Part shown: positions 50,493-60,519 of the stretch, in pieces | Position numbering within the stretch: position 1 is the first letter of the stretch | Layout of the letters: each line of letters opens with the position of its first letter | Source of the DNA: Rhynchopus sp. YZ270_cl-10 | Taxonomy: Eukaryota > Euglenozoa > Diplonemea > Diplonemida > Diplonemidae | Assembly (NCBI GenBank): GCA_964035575.1 | Contig: OZ037901.1 | Span: 744,001 to 808,000, forward strand | Direction of reading: 5' to 3' | DNA length: 64,000 bases | Translations under genes and position numbers: made by a program | The notes under the pieces: model-generated | Databases searched by the model: none | What the model was told of the DNA's origin: nothing | What the model saw: the letters and a program-made list of their open reading frames with translations, nothing else

Positions 50493-51955
50493 ATGTCTGA
50501 GGTTAAGGTGAGCTTTGTTGAGAACGAAAAGGCAACAGATGTTGTGCACATGACCGACGCAGACGGGTACAGCGTGGTGAGTAACAACGTGGTGGGCGGT
50601 GACTACATGGTGGTCGAGCTTGAGTTCCTCAGCGACGACAGTGGGAAGGCAAAGCCATGCACATTCGACCTGCAAGTCAACGGTTTTGGCTTTGAGATCG
50701 GCAAGCACGACCGCAGCTTCGGCATGACACGGAAGCTTACCGCACCCGTTGTGTCGATGATTCCCTGCCCCGCAAAGAAAGAGGCACAGTGCACAGCAGC
50801 AACGGTACGTTCATTTCTTTATTGTTTTTCGAGGGGGGATCAAAAGAAAAATTTTTTTGTAGCGTTTTTGTAACGTGATACAACTTATTACACTGTACAA
50901 TGATATTATGTCGCAAAGTACTGTTTCCCAAATCTGTAAATATCAAAAGAAACTAAGAAGAGCAGAACGGTCTCTTCCAGGGTTTGAACATGTGGCCGCA
51001 CTATTACTAAACCTGAGCTACAACCACTCTGGCAAAACAGCTGATATAATGTCGCAAAGTATTGTTTCCCAAATCTGTAAATATCAACAGAAAACCAAGA
51101 AGAGCAGAACGGTCTCTTCCAGGGTTTGAACCTGAGACTACACTATTATTCATTCTGCGTGGTAACCATTCTGCCAAAAGACATTACATTATGCCACCAA
51201 GTATTGCTTATATTCCTTAGCTTTTAGTGTAATTTCATAGATCTGCAGATCCGTAGATTATTGTTCTTTTACTTTGTCCCACTAGTGCCTGTCACATTCG
51301 TCCCCTGGACCGTCAGGTGTTCCTTCAGGTTATGCGCGCTCATCCTCGTCTCCAGGATCCACTTGCCGCACACCGGGCACCTCCTCTTGCGGGGTGGGGT
51401 CCTGTCGCAGTCGATGTACACCGTATTGGTGTCAATGTCGATGACCTCGGACATTGTGTGTGTGTGGACCACACAGAATATACTCCCAAATGATTATTGT
51501 GGTGACCACTCAGCCAAATCACCTTAGATTGTTGCACCAAGCGTTGACGACTAGATACACGAATTTCGATAATCTAAAAAAGAGATTCCGATTACACAAA
51601 ACAAAACACTAAAGACACATAGTATACTTTGCCTTAGAGAATATGGACTTTGCCTACAGATGTTTCTTTTTTTAAAATTTTGCCACATACCACAACAGGG
51701 GCGGTTCTCATTCTCTGTGAGTGGCACCGAAATGATGGTCGAGATGCCCAACTTCGAAGGACCGAGGATAACAAAGAAGTTCTGCTTCAGGGTATGCCTT
51801 CCTCCTGGACGTTGTACGATGATGTACCACGGCCTTTTACGCTCATCTTCCCGACATCCCCCCATTTTTTCATTCCATACCTTCAACAGGACCTTCGCAA
51901 CATCGCAATTACACTCGGAGGCTGCGTCTCTGTGACCCTCAGCAACGTGCAGTGA
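50493..51955 (+). CDS. Unrecognised beta-rich protein (three exons)
   Basis: Exons 50493-50804, 51699-51791 and 51890-51955 join in phase 0 to 156 residues; donors GTACGT and GTATGC, acceptors CAACAG. No family is recognised with confidence. It has no signal peptide. The text alternates hydrophobic and polar residues (DYMVVELEFLSDDSGKAKPC; FDLQVNGFGFEIGKHDR; GRFSFSVSGTEMMVEMPNF; NIAITLGGCVSVTLSNVQ), which fits a beta sandwich. The last two strands resemble the end of a galectin-type domain, but I do not see the sugar-binding His-Asn-Arg set, so this is only a hint. The 894-base first intron is unusual here: it holds tandem tRNA-like sequences and an antisense zinc-finger frame. Confidence 0.65.
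50970..51182 (-). repeat. Tandem degenerate tRNA-like sequences
   Basis: On the minus strand, 51182-51112 reads as a 71-base tRNA-like unit. A 7-bp acceptor stem (GTCTTTT/AAGAGAC, one G-T), box A GGCAGAATGGTTA and a full T-arm (TCAGG-TTCAAAC-CCTGG) are present, but the anticodon stem pairs poorly and position 33 is not T. A second unit (about 51040-50970) is a diverged tandem copy. A box-A-like TGGCTGAGTGGTCA also appears near 51525-51510. They look like tRNA pseudogenes or tRNA-derived SINE heads rather than working tRNAs. Confidence 0.6.
51269..51472 (-). CDS. Small C2H2-type zinc-finger ORF nested in an intron
   Basis: 67 residues on the opposite strand to the host gene, entirely within its first intron. 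It contains RRCPVCGKWILETRMSAHNL then KEH: Cys-x2-Cys, 11 residues, His-x4-His, close to a C2H2 finger. Composition is protein-like (acidic N-terminus, basic run before the finger) and the local GC is higher than the rest of the intron. It begins just beyond the box-A-like sequence near 51515, so it may belong with a mobile or tRNA-linked segment. It could also be one exon of a larger minus-strand gene, though no partner exon is seen. Confidence 0.4.
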   Translation of the reverse strand: MVHTHTMSEVIDIDTNTVYIDCDRTPPRKRRCPVCGKWILETRMSAHNLKEHLTVQGTNVTGTSGTK

Positions 51956-52136
51956 TTTTTTTTTCTCCTCCTCGCTTCTTAATCCCCTCCCTAATTCCCC
52001 CCAAGGATAGATTCTATGAGGCCATTATTTTAGACCATTGAGCACAAAAAGACAAAATTCATCCCCCCCTCATTTTTTCTCTTTTGTCACCTCATGAAGA
52101 TAGAAACAAATCATTTTGAACCCACTTTGCGGTTCT

Positions 52137-52180
52137 AGGGTGACGAACCGCGCTGCAGAGCCACTTCTCTCCCAATCGAG
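52137..52180 (+). repeat. Hairpin module (HP1 variant)
   Basis: GGGTGACGAACCGCGCTGCA then GAGCCACTTCTCTCCC, directly after GGTTCTAG. Stem conservation is weak. It lies about 190-230 bases before the epimerase gene. Confidence 0.35.
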
Positions 52181-52368
52181 GTGTTGTGCGTTTCACCACA
52201 ACCTCTCCTCTCCCATAGGCTTTTTTTATCGTGTGATGAGTATTTCTTAGTTTCTATTTCTTTCCCAAACCCACCTTCAAAACACCTCACTACCACCCCC
52301 TCTCCCCAAAGGTGCACACAACCAAACACGACCCCCCACTTTTAGGGTCAAAGAAAAGAAAGTATATA

Positions 52369-53653
52369 ATGGCAGAGGCACCTTCTGTGTTGATTCTCGG
52401 AGGAACCGGGTTTATTGGGAAGCATTTGGTCGCTTATATCGTGGAGTACAATTTGGCGTCACGTATCCGAATCGCAGATAAGACACCAGTACAGATGGCA
52501 TGGCTCGACGCGCATTTTGAGGCTGTCTTTAATGACCCCAGGGTGGAATTTGCTCAGGTAGATTTGGTTCTCCAAACCGGTCGCGACAAAGCGTTTAACA
52601 ACGAACGGTGGAACATCGTTATCAACCTTGCTGCTATCACACAGTATGGTAGGATGGATGCACACTATGATTTGATGGGTAAAATGCGGCTGCTTTGCGC
52701 AGAAACTGCACAAACGCTTGGATGCGATAAATACGTCGAAGTCTCTACCGCAGGTGTCTATGAAGCTAAGGACGACAAAGGTGAATCACCCAACCTCGAA
52801 GCGGGCAAGACCAACCCAAAGGATATCATTGCAAAAACGCATCTCAAAGCGGAACAGGATATTCGCGCAAAATGCACCGAACTACCCCTTGTCGTTGCCA
52901 GGCTTGCTGTGGTCTACGGTCCTGCAGACACCTCAGGGTTGATGCCACGCTTCATCTGCGCCGCTTCCTATCTAGGAAATGATGAAAAGAAAATGGAAAT
53001 TCTCTACTCTGAGCATCTTAGAGTGCATACACTGCATGTACAGGATGCTGTTGCAGGTTTGTGGTATCTCGCATGCGCAGGGGTGAATGGAGAAGTCTAC
53101 AATATGGTCGACAAAAACGACACAACGCAGGCAAAGCTGAACGCCATCATCGAGGAGGTGCTGCCCATCAAGACATCCTGTGTTGGACATAAGCTCTCCA
53201 AGGCCGCGCTGAAGGGGCTCAAGCTGGAGGACATCCTTGCAAAGGTGAACCAAAACCACCTCGATGGGTGGCAGGAGCTTCTCCAAGATCATGACCTAGA
53301 ATCGGGGCCGTTCACGACAGATCTCGATATTGAGCAGCTCCGTGGGGTGCCGGTATCCATCGTTGGAACGAAAATTGAAGAGTTGGGATATCAAGTATGT
53401 TTTTGTTTTGTGATGAAATGCACTCTTTCTTTGTGGTTTGTCGGCTTCCTCATAAAGCTCGAAATTTTCACACACAGTTTTGTTTGGATCGGTACATAGA
53501 AAGTTGGGCATGTTACTAAATGACTTTAAAAAAAATACCAACATCATCACAAAAAAAAAACAGTATTCCGTACCAAAGATGTCCTCCGACTACGTGAGAC
53601 ACGCCCTGCAGTACTGGGTTGACAAGGAGTTCTTCCCCCCGGTGCTGATATAG
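52369..53653 (+). CDS. NAD(P)-dependent extended SDR / epimerase-like protein (two exons)
   Basis: Exons 52369-53394 and 53564-53653 (donor GTATGT, acceptor CAG) join in phase 0 to 371 residues ending VDKEFFPPVLI. The Rossmann motif is GGTGFIG (11-17); IVINLAAITQYG then STAGVYEA and VARLAVVYGP follow the extended-SDR order (nucleotide-sugar epimerase, 3-beta-HSD and reductase families). VHTLHVQDAVAGLWYLA and VYNMVDKND fit the C-terminal substrate domain. The catalytic YxxxK is not seen where expected: the segment reads NPKDIIAKTHLKAEQ, with Lys but no Tyr four residues before. So it is an atypical SDR or uses another acid. The start after AAAGTATATA is in frame with an earlier ATG (52312), rejected as leader because CTTTTAG lies between them. 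Confidence 0.82.
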
Positions 53654-54453
53654 ATGTCGGGGTTGAAAGCGGTGTTTTCTAATGGGGGAAATTCCTGCCA
53701 CGGAATAGTGTCCTGTTATGACACAGTATTGGGCAGAGGATCACCTCTCTCCCTAACCCTGAAAGAATGAGCGTGGTTAAATGGTCACTAAATACTGTGA
53801 TTAGGCTCCCAACTCCCCCCCTTTTATTCTTCCAGAATATACGATGCTAACTCCCTTTTTTTTCCCCCCGAGAGATGTGTATGTGTGTCGCCTATACTGT
53901 GGTAACTCCCTAATGTGTGTATCTTTTTTTAGGACTCACGAAAACGGGCTTTTGTATTTCAATTCAATTTTTTTTGAATAAAAAAAGAGGGATACAAAAT
54001 GCATGCCGCTTCGTAGAGTTAGGGGAGAAGGTCTCTTCTTCTTGGATCCTATCGTTAGAGAATGTTTCAAATTTTTCATAAAAAATAAGGTTGGATATGT
54101 GTGTGTATTTGATAACTAAATAGGGGGTAATTCTTGCAGAATATGGCCCCAAAATGTGTATGTGGTACAAAAAGCAAGCGTTCATATTTTCAGGGCTTTT
54201 CTTCAAAAAAAAAAGTGCTATTTTTTTTTCCTCACGTCCCACCGCATGCGCTCGACTGAGATGCGTTTTAGCACGTTTCAACTTTGTTTTGAAAACTTGG
54301 TGGTATTAGTGTAGACACCCGAGGATGAACTCCACTAACTTTTTTTTGTTCGCCCACCTACAAAAGAAGGAAATTCTCTTTTTCTTCGGGCGTCTGTCTT
54401 CCTGTGAATGCTTTATCGAAAGGGTGGGCGGGTTTGGGTGGGTGGGTGGGAGG

Positions 54454-54573
54454 CACAGCAGAGAATAAGCCGGGTCCGTCCCGGTCCGGGTCCTGGTCCT
54501 GGTCAAGGTCCCGGGTCCCAGTCCGGCTGAGAATAACCGGGTCCCGGGTCCCCGAGTCTTATTCTCTGCTGTA
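54454..54573 (+). repeat. GGTCC minisatellite bounded by inverted ends, copy 2
   Basis: Same ends (CAGCAGAGAATAAG / CTTATTCTCTGCTG) and a shorter run of GGTCC-type repeats than at 50032-50193. The 3' portion GTCCCGGGTCCCCGAGTC is identical in both. Confidence 0.8.
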
Positions 54574-54643
54574 GTGGGCGGGTGGGGTATAACAAGGTGA
54601 CCAAGTAAAGCAAGACTGAAGTATGTCTTGCAAACCCCTTTTT

Positions 54644-54733
54644 TGGCCTTAAAGAGGTTTCCTCTTTAACACTGCCCAGGTAGTCAGGTGGGAGCGTATT
54701 GCAGTAATAAAAATATCACCACAGAATATTTAT
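54644..54733 (+). repeat. Dispersed repeat also found at the ATG9 3' end
   Basis: TTGGCCTTAAAGAGGTTTCC, then CAGGTAGTCAGGTGGGAGCG and TATTGCAGTAATAAAAATAT. AAAGAGGTTTCCTCTTT is a palindrome. Copies: 61445-61528 (inverted), and 33871-33945, where it overlaps the last codons of ATG9. Confidence 0.7.
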
Positions 54734-54891
54734 TACACACTTTACGCACAAACAAAGGGAGGGGTGTCCTCTGTGTCCTTCTTTAGCGCGCTAACCATAC
54801 TGGGAGACACCCCCTTTCACCTTTTTTAGATGCGTAGACACGTGGATATTCATCTTTTCAATTTTGTCTTTTCTGTTTGACAAAAAAAAAA

Positions 54892-57096
54892 GAGAAAAGT
54901 TCGATTTCGGCCTCGAAAATTACCGTGACACCGATTTGTCACGGTACTTTGTCACGGAATTTTTTTGAAAGATTCGATTTCGTGACAAAAAAAAATCGAT
55001 TTCGTGACAAACCAATTTTTTCATTGACACACAAAATTCGATTTCGTGACAAACCCATTTTTTCATTGACAAAAAAAATTCGATTTCGTGACAAATCCAA
55101 AAATTCAGTGACAAAAAAATGTCAATGAAAAAATGGATTTTGTCAAGGAAACCGAACTTTTTGTCAAGGAAAAAGTCGTGACAGAAATGGATTTTGTCAA
55201 GGAAACCAAACTTTTTGTCACGGAAAAAGTCGTGACAGGGCACTGGGTACTGGGTACACTGGACACAAGGATAAAAGTCGTGAAAGAGCAACCACAGCTC
55301 CACATGACAAACACAAAAGTGTCCAGTCACGTGGGGCATGCATGCACTGAGGAGATAATGATCCAACAATTTACAAGAAAGATTACTTAACCTACTGCTG
55401 GAAATTGCCAGGTCGTAGTAACACACAAAGTGTGCCTCCGTTCGGGAAGACCGGATATTCTAGAGACCAAAAAGGCCTCAAGAATATCTTCCGGTAGTCA
55501 AGGTATAACCGAATGAACGGCCCAAGACCCCCGTGGAGAAGTTAAATGTGTAATGCTATCAGGTAGAAACTGCGAACACTGTCTTACCCTCCTCAATGCA
55601 TGGTGGAAGATGTCTTTACAACAAATATCCTGTACCCAGGTACCAGGTTCCCAGACCCACGTAGTACCACGTCGCAGTACTACGCAAAATTTACCACCAG
55701 ACCCTGTCTTCGTGCACCTTAAGTACAACGCCGCAGACAGGCCAAACATGCGTTGGACTCAGGAGGAATGCCTGCTGTGCAGTGTATCAAACATGAGAAC
55801 CAACTCCCAGAAACAAGGGGCGCCTTTTGGCGGGCGTTGTTGAGGGTGTTTGGGGTGCAAAGTTTTCCACAATTTTGATGCGCGGGTACAGAAGTGTTAT
55901 CTTGTTCTTTCATCTCTAGGAATGTAAATGTCAATCGCGTTTAACTACCACTAGGGCTTGTTCAGTGAACCCACGAGGGGTCGAAGGGGGTTGGTTATCC
56001 CATATCTATCAAAGGTTGTGTCGACCAGGCGAATCCACTATGTTACGCTGTATGATGATAAATCCGAAGAAATAACAGTGCATAGCAACTGCAGGAAGTT
56101 TGTTAAAAAGAGTGCCTCACGCTACACAAACCACCACCCGCGATTGACTTAGATGTTATAACAAAGAGAATTCAGAACAAAACAACACCCTGCCCCATAC
56201 ACACTAAATTGTCATGCTTCAAGAACATGCCTGGGCCAAAATTACTATGACGAAAAGGCAACAAGACCACCCACAAGGAGTGTGAATTGTGCACTGGTTT
56301 TCTGGGGGAACAAACAATATTTTCTTGTGTCTAGTCCTCCGGAAGCAGAGGACAGACTTTCCGGAAGGTTTCCAAAGTCGAATTTCTTGCACTAGCTATG
56401 CTCCCTGGTTAATGGCTATAGCAGTGACTGACAAAGTGTTCCCACCCCCCTTTCCACCACCATAATAACCGAACTCTCGTCGCATGCGCTGGTGGATTCG
56501 ATCTGTTTTGGTGTGTGTAATGGAATGTATGGGTGAGGGTTGGGGTATTAGGTATAGAAACTTGCGCACCCATTAATTTTTTACCAAATGAAAATGAAAT
56601 TTGCAATGAGTGTCTGCTGCATATCATTTAGTGGGGCTGGCCTCTGGCCAGAGGCGTGCAAGCCTGACCGTGTTCGCGATATACTAAGTCTCGCATAATC
56701 ATAAAGTTATCATACCTTGTGTCTTCAGTCTCTGCCCTTCGGTTTCTAGACAGCTCAAGAATGGCCTCTTTTGTGTTTGTCAAGTGGCTGTCTGGTCACT
56801 TTTCAGTGACTGGCGGGTTGGCTGTCACGACTTTTTCCTTGACAAAATCCATTTTTTTTCTATGACATTTTTTTGTCAATGAAAAAATGGATTTGTCACG
56901 AAATCGAATTTTTTTTTGTCAATGAAAAAAGTCATTTGTCACTAAATTGAATTTTGTGTGTCAATGAAAAAATCAGCTTGTCACGAAATCGAACTTTTTT
57001 TGTCACGAAATCGAATCTTTCAAAAAAATTCCGTGACAAAGTACCGTGACAAATCGGTGTCACGGGTATTTTCGAGGCCGAAATCGAACTTTTCTC
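54892..57096 (+). mobile_element. Mutator-like non-autonomous DNA element, copy 2
   Basis: 2205 bp, nearly identical to 3448-5681, with the same GAGAAAAGTTCGATTTCGG ends and long TIRs. It is flanked by runs of ten A, compatible with a 9-bp duplication of an A tract. It differs by a 28-base deletion near 56477 and scattered indels. One interior frame is longer here (55958-56152, with HSNCRKFVKKSASRY), consistent with decay of a once-coding interior in copy 1. Confidence 0.8.
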
Positions 57097-57347
57097 AAAA
57101 AAAAAATACCATTAAATGGTGATAGCGAAAAAAAACCCCCAAAACAACCCCCTGGTTTAAAAAAACGTCCCCCATCCCTAAAACAAGGCGCCTTTTGTAA
57201 AGACACCTTTTTTCAATATTAGACACAAAAAAAAAAGGCATGGTCTCTATTTTTTCTCTCCCTGCAACACCCGTCTTGCAAACAGGGTAATTGAGCAATC
57301 AACGAAACTACCTTTTTTTTCACTTTTTTATGCACTTTTTTCACGTC

Positions 57348-57411
57348 GCCTTTCGGAAAATCGGTCAACGAAACCTGTCAAATATCGACCCCCCTCCTGG
57401 AGCGCCATTAC
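57348..57411 (+). mobile_element. Short TIR element (GGTGCT family), diverged copy
   Basis: GCCTTTCGGAAAATCGGTCA then AATATCGACCCCCCTCCTGG and AGCGCC. Ends are mutated relative to 702-801. Confidence 0.45.
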
Positions 57412-57560
57412 CCATTTTTTTTCTTTTTGTATTTCAAATTCTTTCACCTTCTACTCTCTCCCTCCTCCCTCCTCCTCCTCCTCCTACCCCCCTCCATCTT
57501 CCAGGGGAGGTCTGTTGTGTCTGTGTGTCCCTCCTCCCCTCCCCTCGCCTCTCCCCCACA

Positions 57561-58685
57561 ATGTGCACCCCATCTGTCCAGAACACCGAGGTGCCCTGCT
57601 TGCGTACTGTCGTCTCTATGTGCTTTGTGGTGCCGCTGCTGGCGTTGTGTGGGAAAATATTAGTTGAGGACGATCCATTCTTCTTCACGATAGTTCACTC
57701 CAGAACTGTGAGAAATGATGAAAATGCGTTGATACAATCCCTTTCTACCCTTGATGGATCGATTCTGAATATTCTCATTGAAAGCGGCCTTTTGAATGAG
57801 CTAGCAGAAGATTCTGAGGCTGGAATTGTAGCAGGATCTCCGAAGAAACAACGTTTATTGCGTGCTTGCGTGGCGATGGGGGTGGTGGAGGAGGAAGAAG
57901 AAGGTCGTTTTGTTTTAACCCCAAAAGGGAGAAGTCTGACCCGAATCAAGCATTGGATGTTATTGCAGGAGGAGATGCATCAATTCTTTCTGGAGGGTCT
58001 TCGAGCGGAGTTTTCGGATTTGCCTTCTACTAGAGCCTTTTATACACATCTTCAAAACAATGTGGAGATCTCCCGCATCTTCAACGAAGCGATGCGGGAG
58101 TTAACGGAGTTGCAGCTTCCAGCGTTGCTTTCCTTTTCACAGTCGTTTTTATCAAATTGCGATGTACTTTGCGATATTGGAGGAGGAACCGGACAGTTAA
58201 TTCTAGAAATTCTTAAAGCAGGGGTCATCCAAAAGGGTATAGTATTTGATGTAAGCAGCACTGCAGTAGAAGAGGCTACAGAAGTATTTGCAAAGGAGAA
58301 GGTAAATGGGGGTGCAGTGCAGTACGACGCGTTTCGGAAGGGTGAGGAAAACGCGGAATGCGGTTGTGTGGTGATGAAAGGGGTCACTTCGGACTACAAT
58401 GACACAGAGCTGGCGGATTTGCTTGAAGTAACGTTGCATAATTTCTGTGTGGGGGGTGTGTGTCCGCAGCTGTTCCTTGTGGACCACTTCCTTGAGACAA
58501 GTGACAGCAGGGTGCTCGAAGGATTCAAACACCGTATGGACGTCATGATGATGTCGCTCTTCTCAGGTGCACGGCAACGAACCTTCTCGGAGTTAGTGAG
58601 CATGGCAGCCTCGATGGGGTTGAGTGCCTCACTTCATGATATAGGTAGTACCGTGTCGGTGGTGGAGATGCGGTCGAGGAAGTAA
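57561..58685 (+). CDS. O-methyltransferase-like protein (COMT-type fold)
   Basis: 374 residues. The N-terminal half is helical and winged-helix-like, with the KKQRLLRACVAMGVVEEEEE then GRFVLTPKGRSL pattern typical of the dimerisation domain of plant/bacterial COMT-type enzymes. The SAM-binding motif DIGGGTG is at 205-211 (CDVLCDIGGGTGQLILEIL), followed by KGIVFDVSS. In the region that normally supplies the catalytic His-Asp (usually L-H-D-W-x-D), this protein has GVTSDYNDTE, so the His is replaced; it may lack classical methyl-transfer chemistry or use a different base. The ATG at 57561 follows a CTTCCAG site; earlier in-frame codons are pyrimidine-rich leader. Residues about 10-35 are hydrophobic and not an obvious signal peptide. 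Confidence 0.8.
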   Translation: MCTPSVQNTEVPCLRTVVSMCFVVPLLALCGKILVEDDPFFFTIVHSRTVRNDENALIQSLSTLDGSILNILIESGLLNELAEDSEAGIVAGSPKKQRLLRACVAMGVVEEEEEGRFVLTPKGRSLTRIKHWMLLQEEMHQFFLEGLRAEFSDLPSTRAFYTHLQNNVEISRIFNEAMRELTELQLPALLSFSQSFLSNCDVLCDIGGGTGQLILEILKAGVIQKGIVFDVSSTAVEEATEVFAKEKVNGGAVQYDAFRKGEENAECGCVVMKGVTSDYNDTELADLLEVTLHNFCVGGVCPQLFLVDHFLETSDSRVLEGFKHRMDVMMMSLFSGARQRTFSELVSMAASMGLSASLHDIGSTVSVVEMRSRK

Positions 58686-60519
58686 AACAAAAGGAAGAAA
58701 AAAAGGCTTGATTTGGTGTCTTTTTTGGAGCCGCAAATCCTTGGAGTGTTTTTAAATTTCATTTTCATTTTGTTTTTCTATAATATTATCAGACAGCCTC
58801 GTAGAATGGTTTGGGGCGTTGTATGAGGTATATTTGTATTTTTTTTGACGTTTTCTGTGTGGCAGGGTAGGTTGCCTGATTATAATAATTCAACCATAAA
58901 TGACGTTTTTCTTCCATAAGTAGGTAGATAGGTGCTCGTAGAGGGTATCGTTTCTCCTCTTATGGAGTCATGGTTTGGGTTTGGGGTCTTTCTTCTTTCA
59001 TTTGTTTGGAAGTTTGTCCCTTGTTTTTGATGTATATTTTTGTGCATTCAACACCCCTTGGCGGAAACCCTGTTTCTGTTTTGCTGTATGGGTGTGTGTG
59101 ATACTACGCCGTGTGATTTTTTTTTTTTTTGTCAAAAACCGGAAAAATAACTACAACGGATTGGACTGTACAGGCTTTCAAGGTGACTCATCAAAATGCG
59201 AGTCTTACCGGGTTTCTCTGCCAGCTTTTTTTTAAAACGCTGTATCAGTGGGGTATATAGACCCCCCAAAAAAAAAGATAACGCTGTCATTTTCAACAGC
59301 GTTACTGCTCTTTCTGTAGGGAGTTTCTCTACTTGGTATTCTTTCGCATATTTCCCGTTTCTGTTGCGTACATCAGTCTTTTTTGTAACGAAAAGCTCTG
59401 CCCCCTTTGGGTTCATCTTTAAAAAAATCTATCCACCGTTTATTCTCGAAATCTGCGGATCAGCCTTCTCTTTTTAATTCTATTGCCGACTGTGCTTTCT
59501 AGTCTTTGATTGGAAAGATATAGTTCACCTTTTTCTTCTTCTTTTATCCAGCGTGTAATTCTGATGGACAAAGCTCCATCTTTCGATTGAAAAATAGTAT
59601 CTCAATCCTTTTTTATCCAGCGTGCATTTCTTTCTAGTGTCTACGTTTGCCGAATGGTGAGTGGTTTTTGCTAGCTTTTTGTGTTCATGCAATCCGTTAC
59701 ACCGTAATCGTAAAAATTCTGGGACGTAAAAATGTCCCAAGTTTTAAAAAATCCAAAATGTCCCAGTTTTGTTACGTCCCAGAATATTTACGATTACGGT
59801 ATAACAAATGCTGTCACGTTGTAACGTCTGCGTCATTTGCCTGTAACATTGGATTGCATGCCGTTTGTATTTGTTGGACACTAGCCCCAGGCTATTTTCC
59901 CTTGTTTCCTCGCTATTCTTTCTCTTCTATCGTCCCCCCCTAACCCTTTAAGAAACACCCCACAGCCTACCTTTCCTCTTAAGGACTGAGGAGCGCTGAC
60001 CCACCTTTCATCAACCCCCCCCCCCTTTTTTTTTTCCACAACGAAAACGGGAAGAGGGATCCCAGAACCTATGTCACACAAAACCTAATTACCCCCCCAC
60101 GTAGTCCTCTCTCATATAAGAGGAAGCGGGGAGGGCGGGGTTGTGAGACTGTCCTCCTGACCACATTCATGAGAGCTTTTTTGTATTTCAATACATTATT
60201 GGTGTGGCTGAAAAGGGGTGCTATTTTTCTGCTATTCTGGGCATCTGGATTTTTTTTTTTTGGTGCGGCTGAAGGGAGGTACTACTTTCTGCTATTTTCT
60301 GCTATTTTGGAGTCGTTGGTCACTCCATTACATTTTATTTTATTCCCAATCAAAAAAAAAAAATGTCAGATCTCTCGGACTATTTTACAGTCAAATCTCT
60401 TCTTCAAACCCCCCCCTTCTCTTTCACACTACAATACCAGAGCAACCTCCTTCCCCCTATTAGTTCTATGCACCCTTATTAGGGTAGCGGCGGTCGGCAC
60501 AATTCATCTAAACCAGGCA
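58686..60519. other. Spacer
   Basis: No gene supported. It holds a 108-bp MITE at 59697-59804, a GGTGACTC...GAGTC hairpin-type segment at about 59180-59205, and a CACATTCATGAGAGCTTTTT segment (60160-60195) resembling an HP3 tail, in which an in-frame upstream ATG of the next ORF lies. Confidence 0.5.
59697..59804 (+). mobile_element. MITE with about 33-bp inverted ends
   Basis: TTACACCGTAATCGTAAA...TTCTGGGACGTAA against TTACGTCCCAGAA...TTTACGATTACGGTATAA: two mismatches in about 33 bases, and the inner GGGAC/GTCCC units pair as well. It would fold almost completely. Confidence 0.75.

Larger units (their letters stand above)
53654..54891. other. Spacer with repeats
   Basis: No gene. It contains an HP3-like tail at about 53930-53970 (GGACTCACGAAAACGGGC, TTTTGTATTTCAATTC), a hairpin-type GATGCGTTTTAGCACGTTTC at about 54257-54290, the second GGTCC minisatellite element, a GCAAGAC/GTCTTGC hairpin at 54611-54632 and the dispersed repeat at 54644-54733. 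Confidence 0.55.

Noticed and set aside
60169-60519. Upstream in-frame extension of the 60520 gene
   Set aside because: Codons come from T-rich spacer and a repeat tail; a CAG lies directly before the later ATG.
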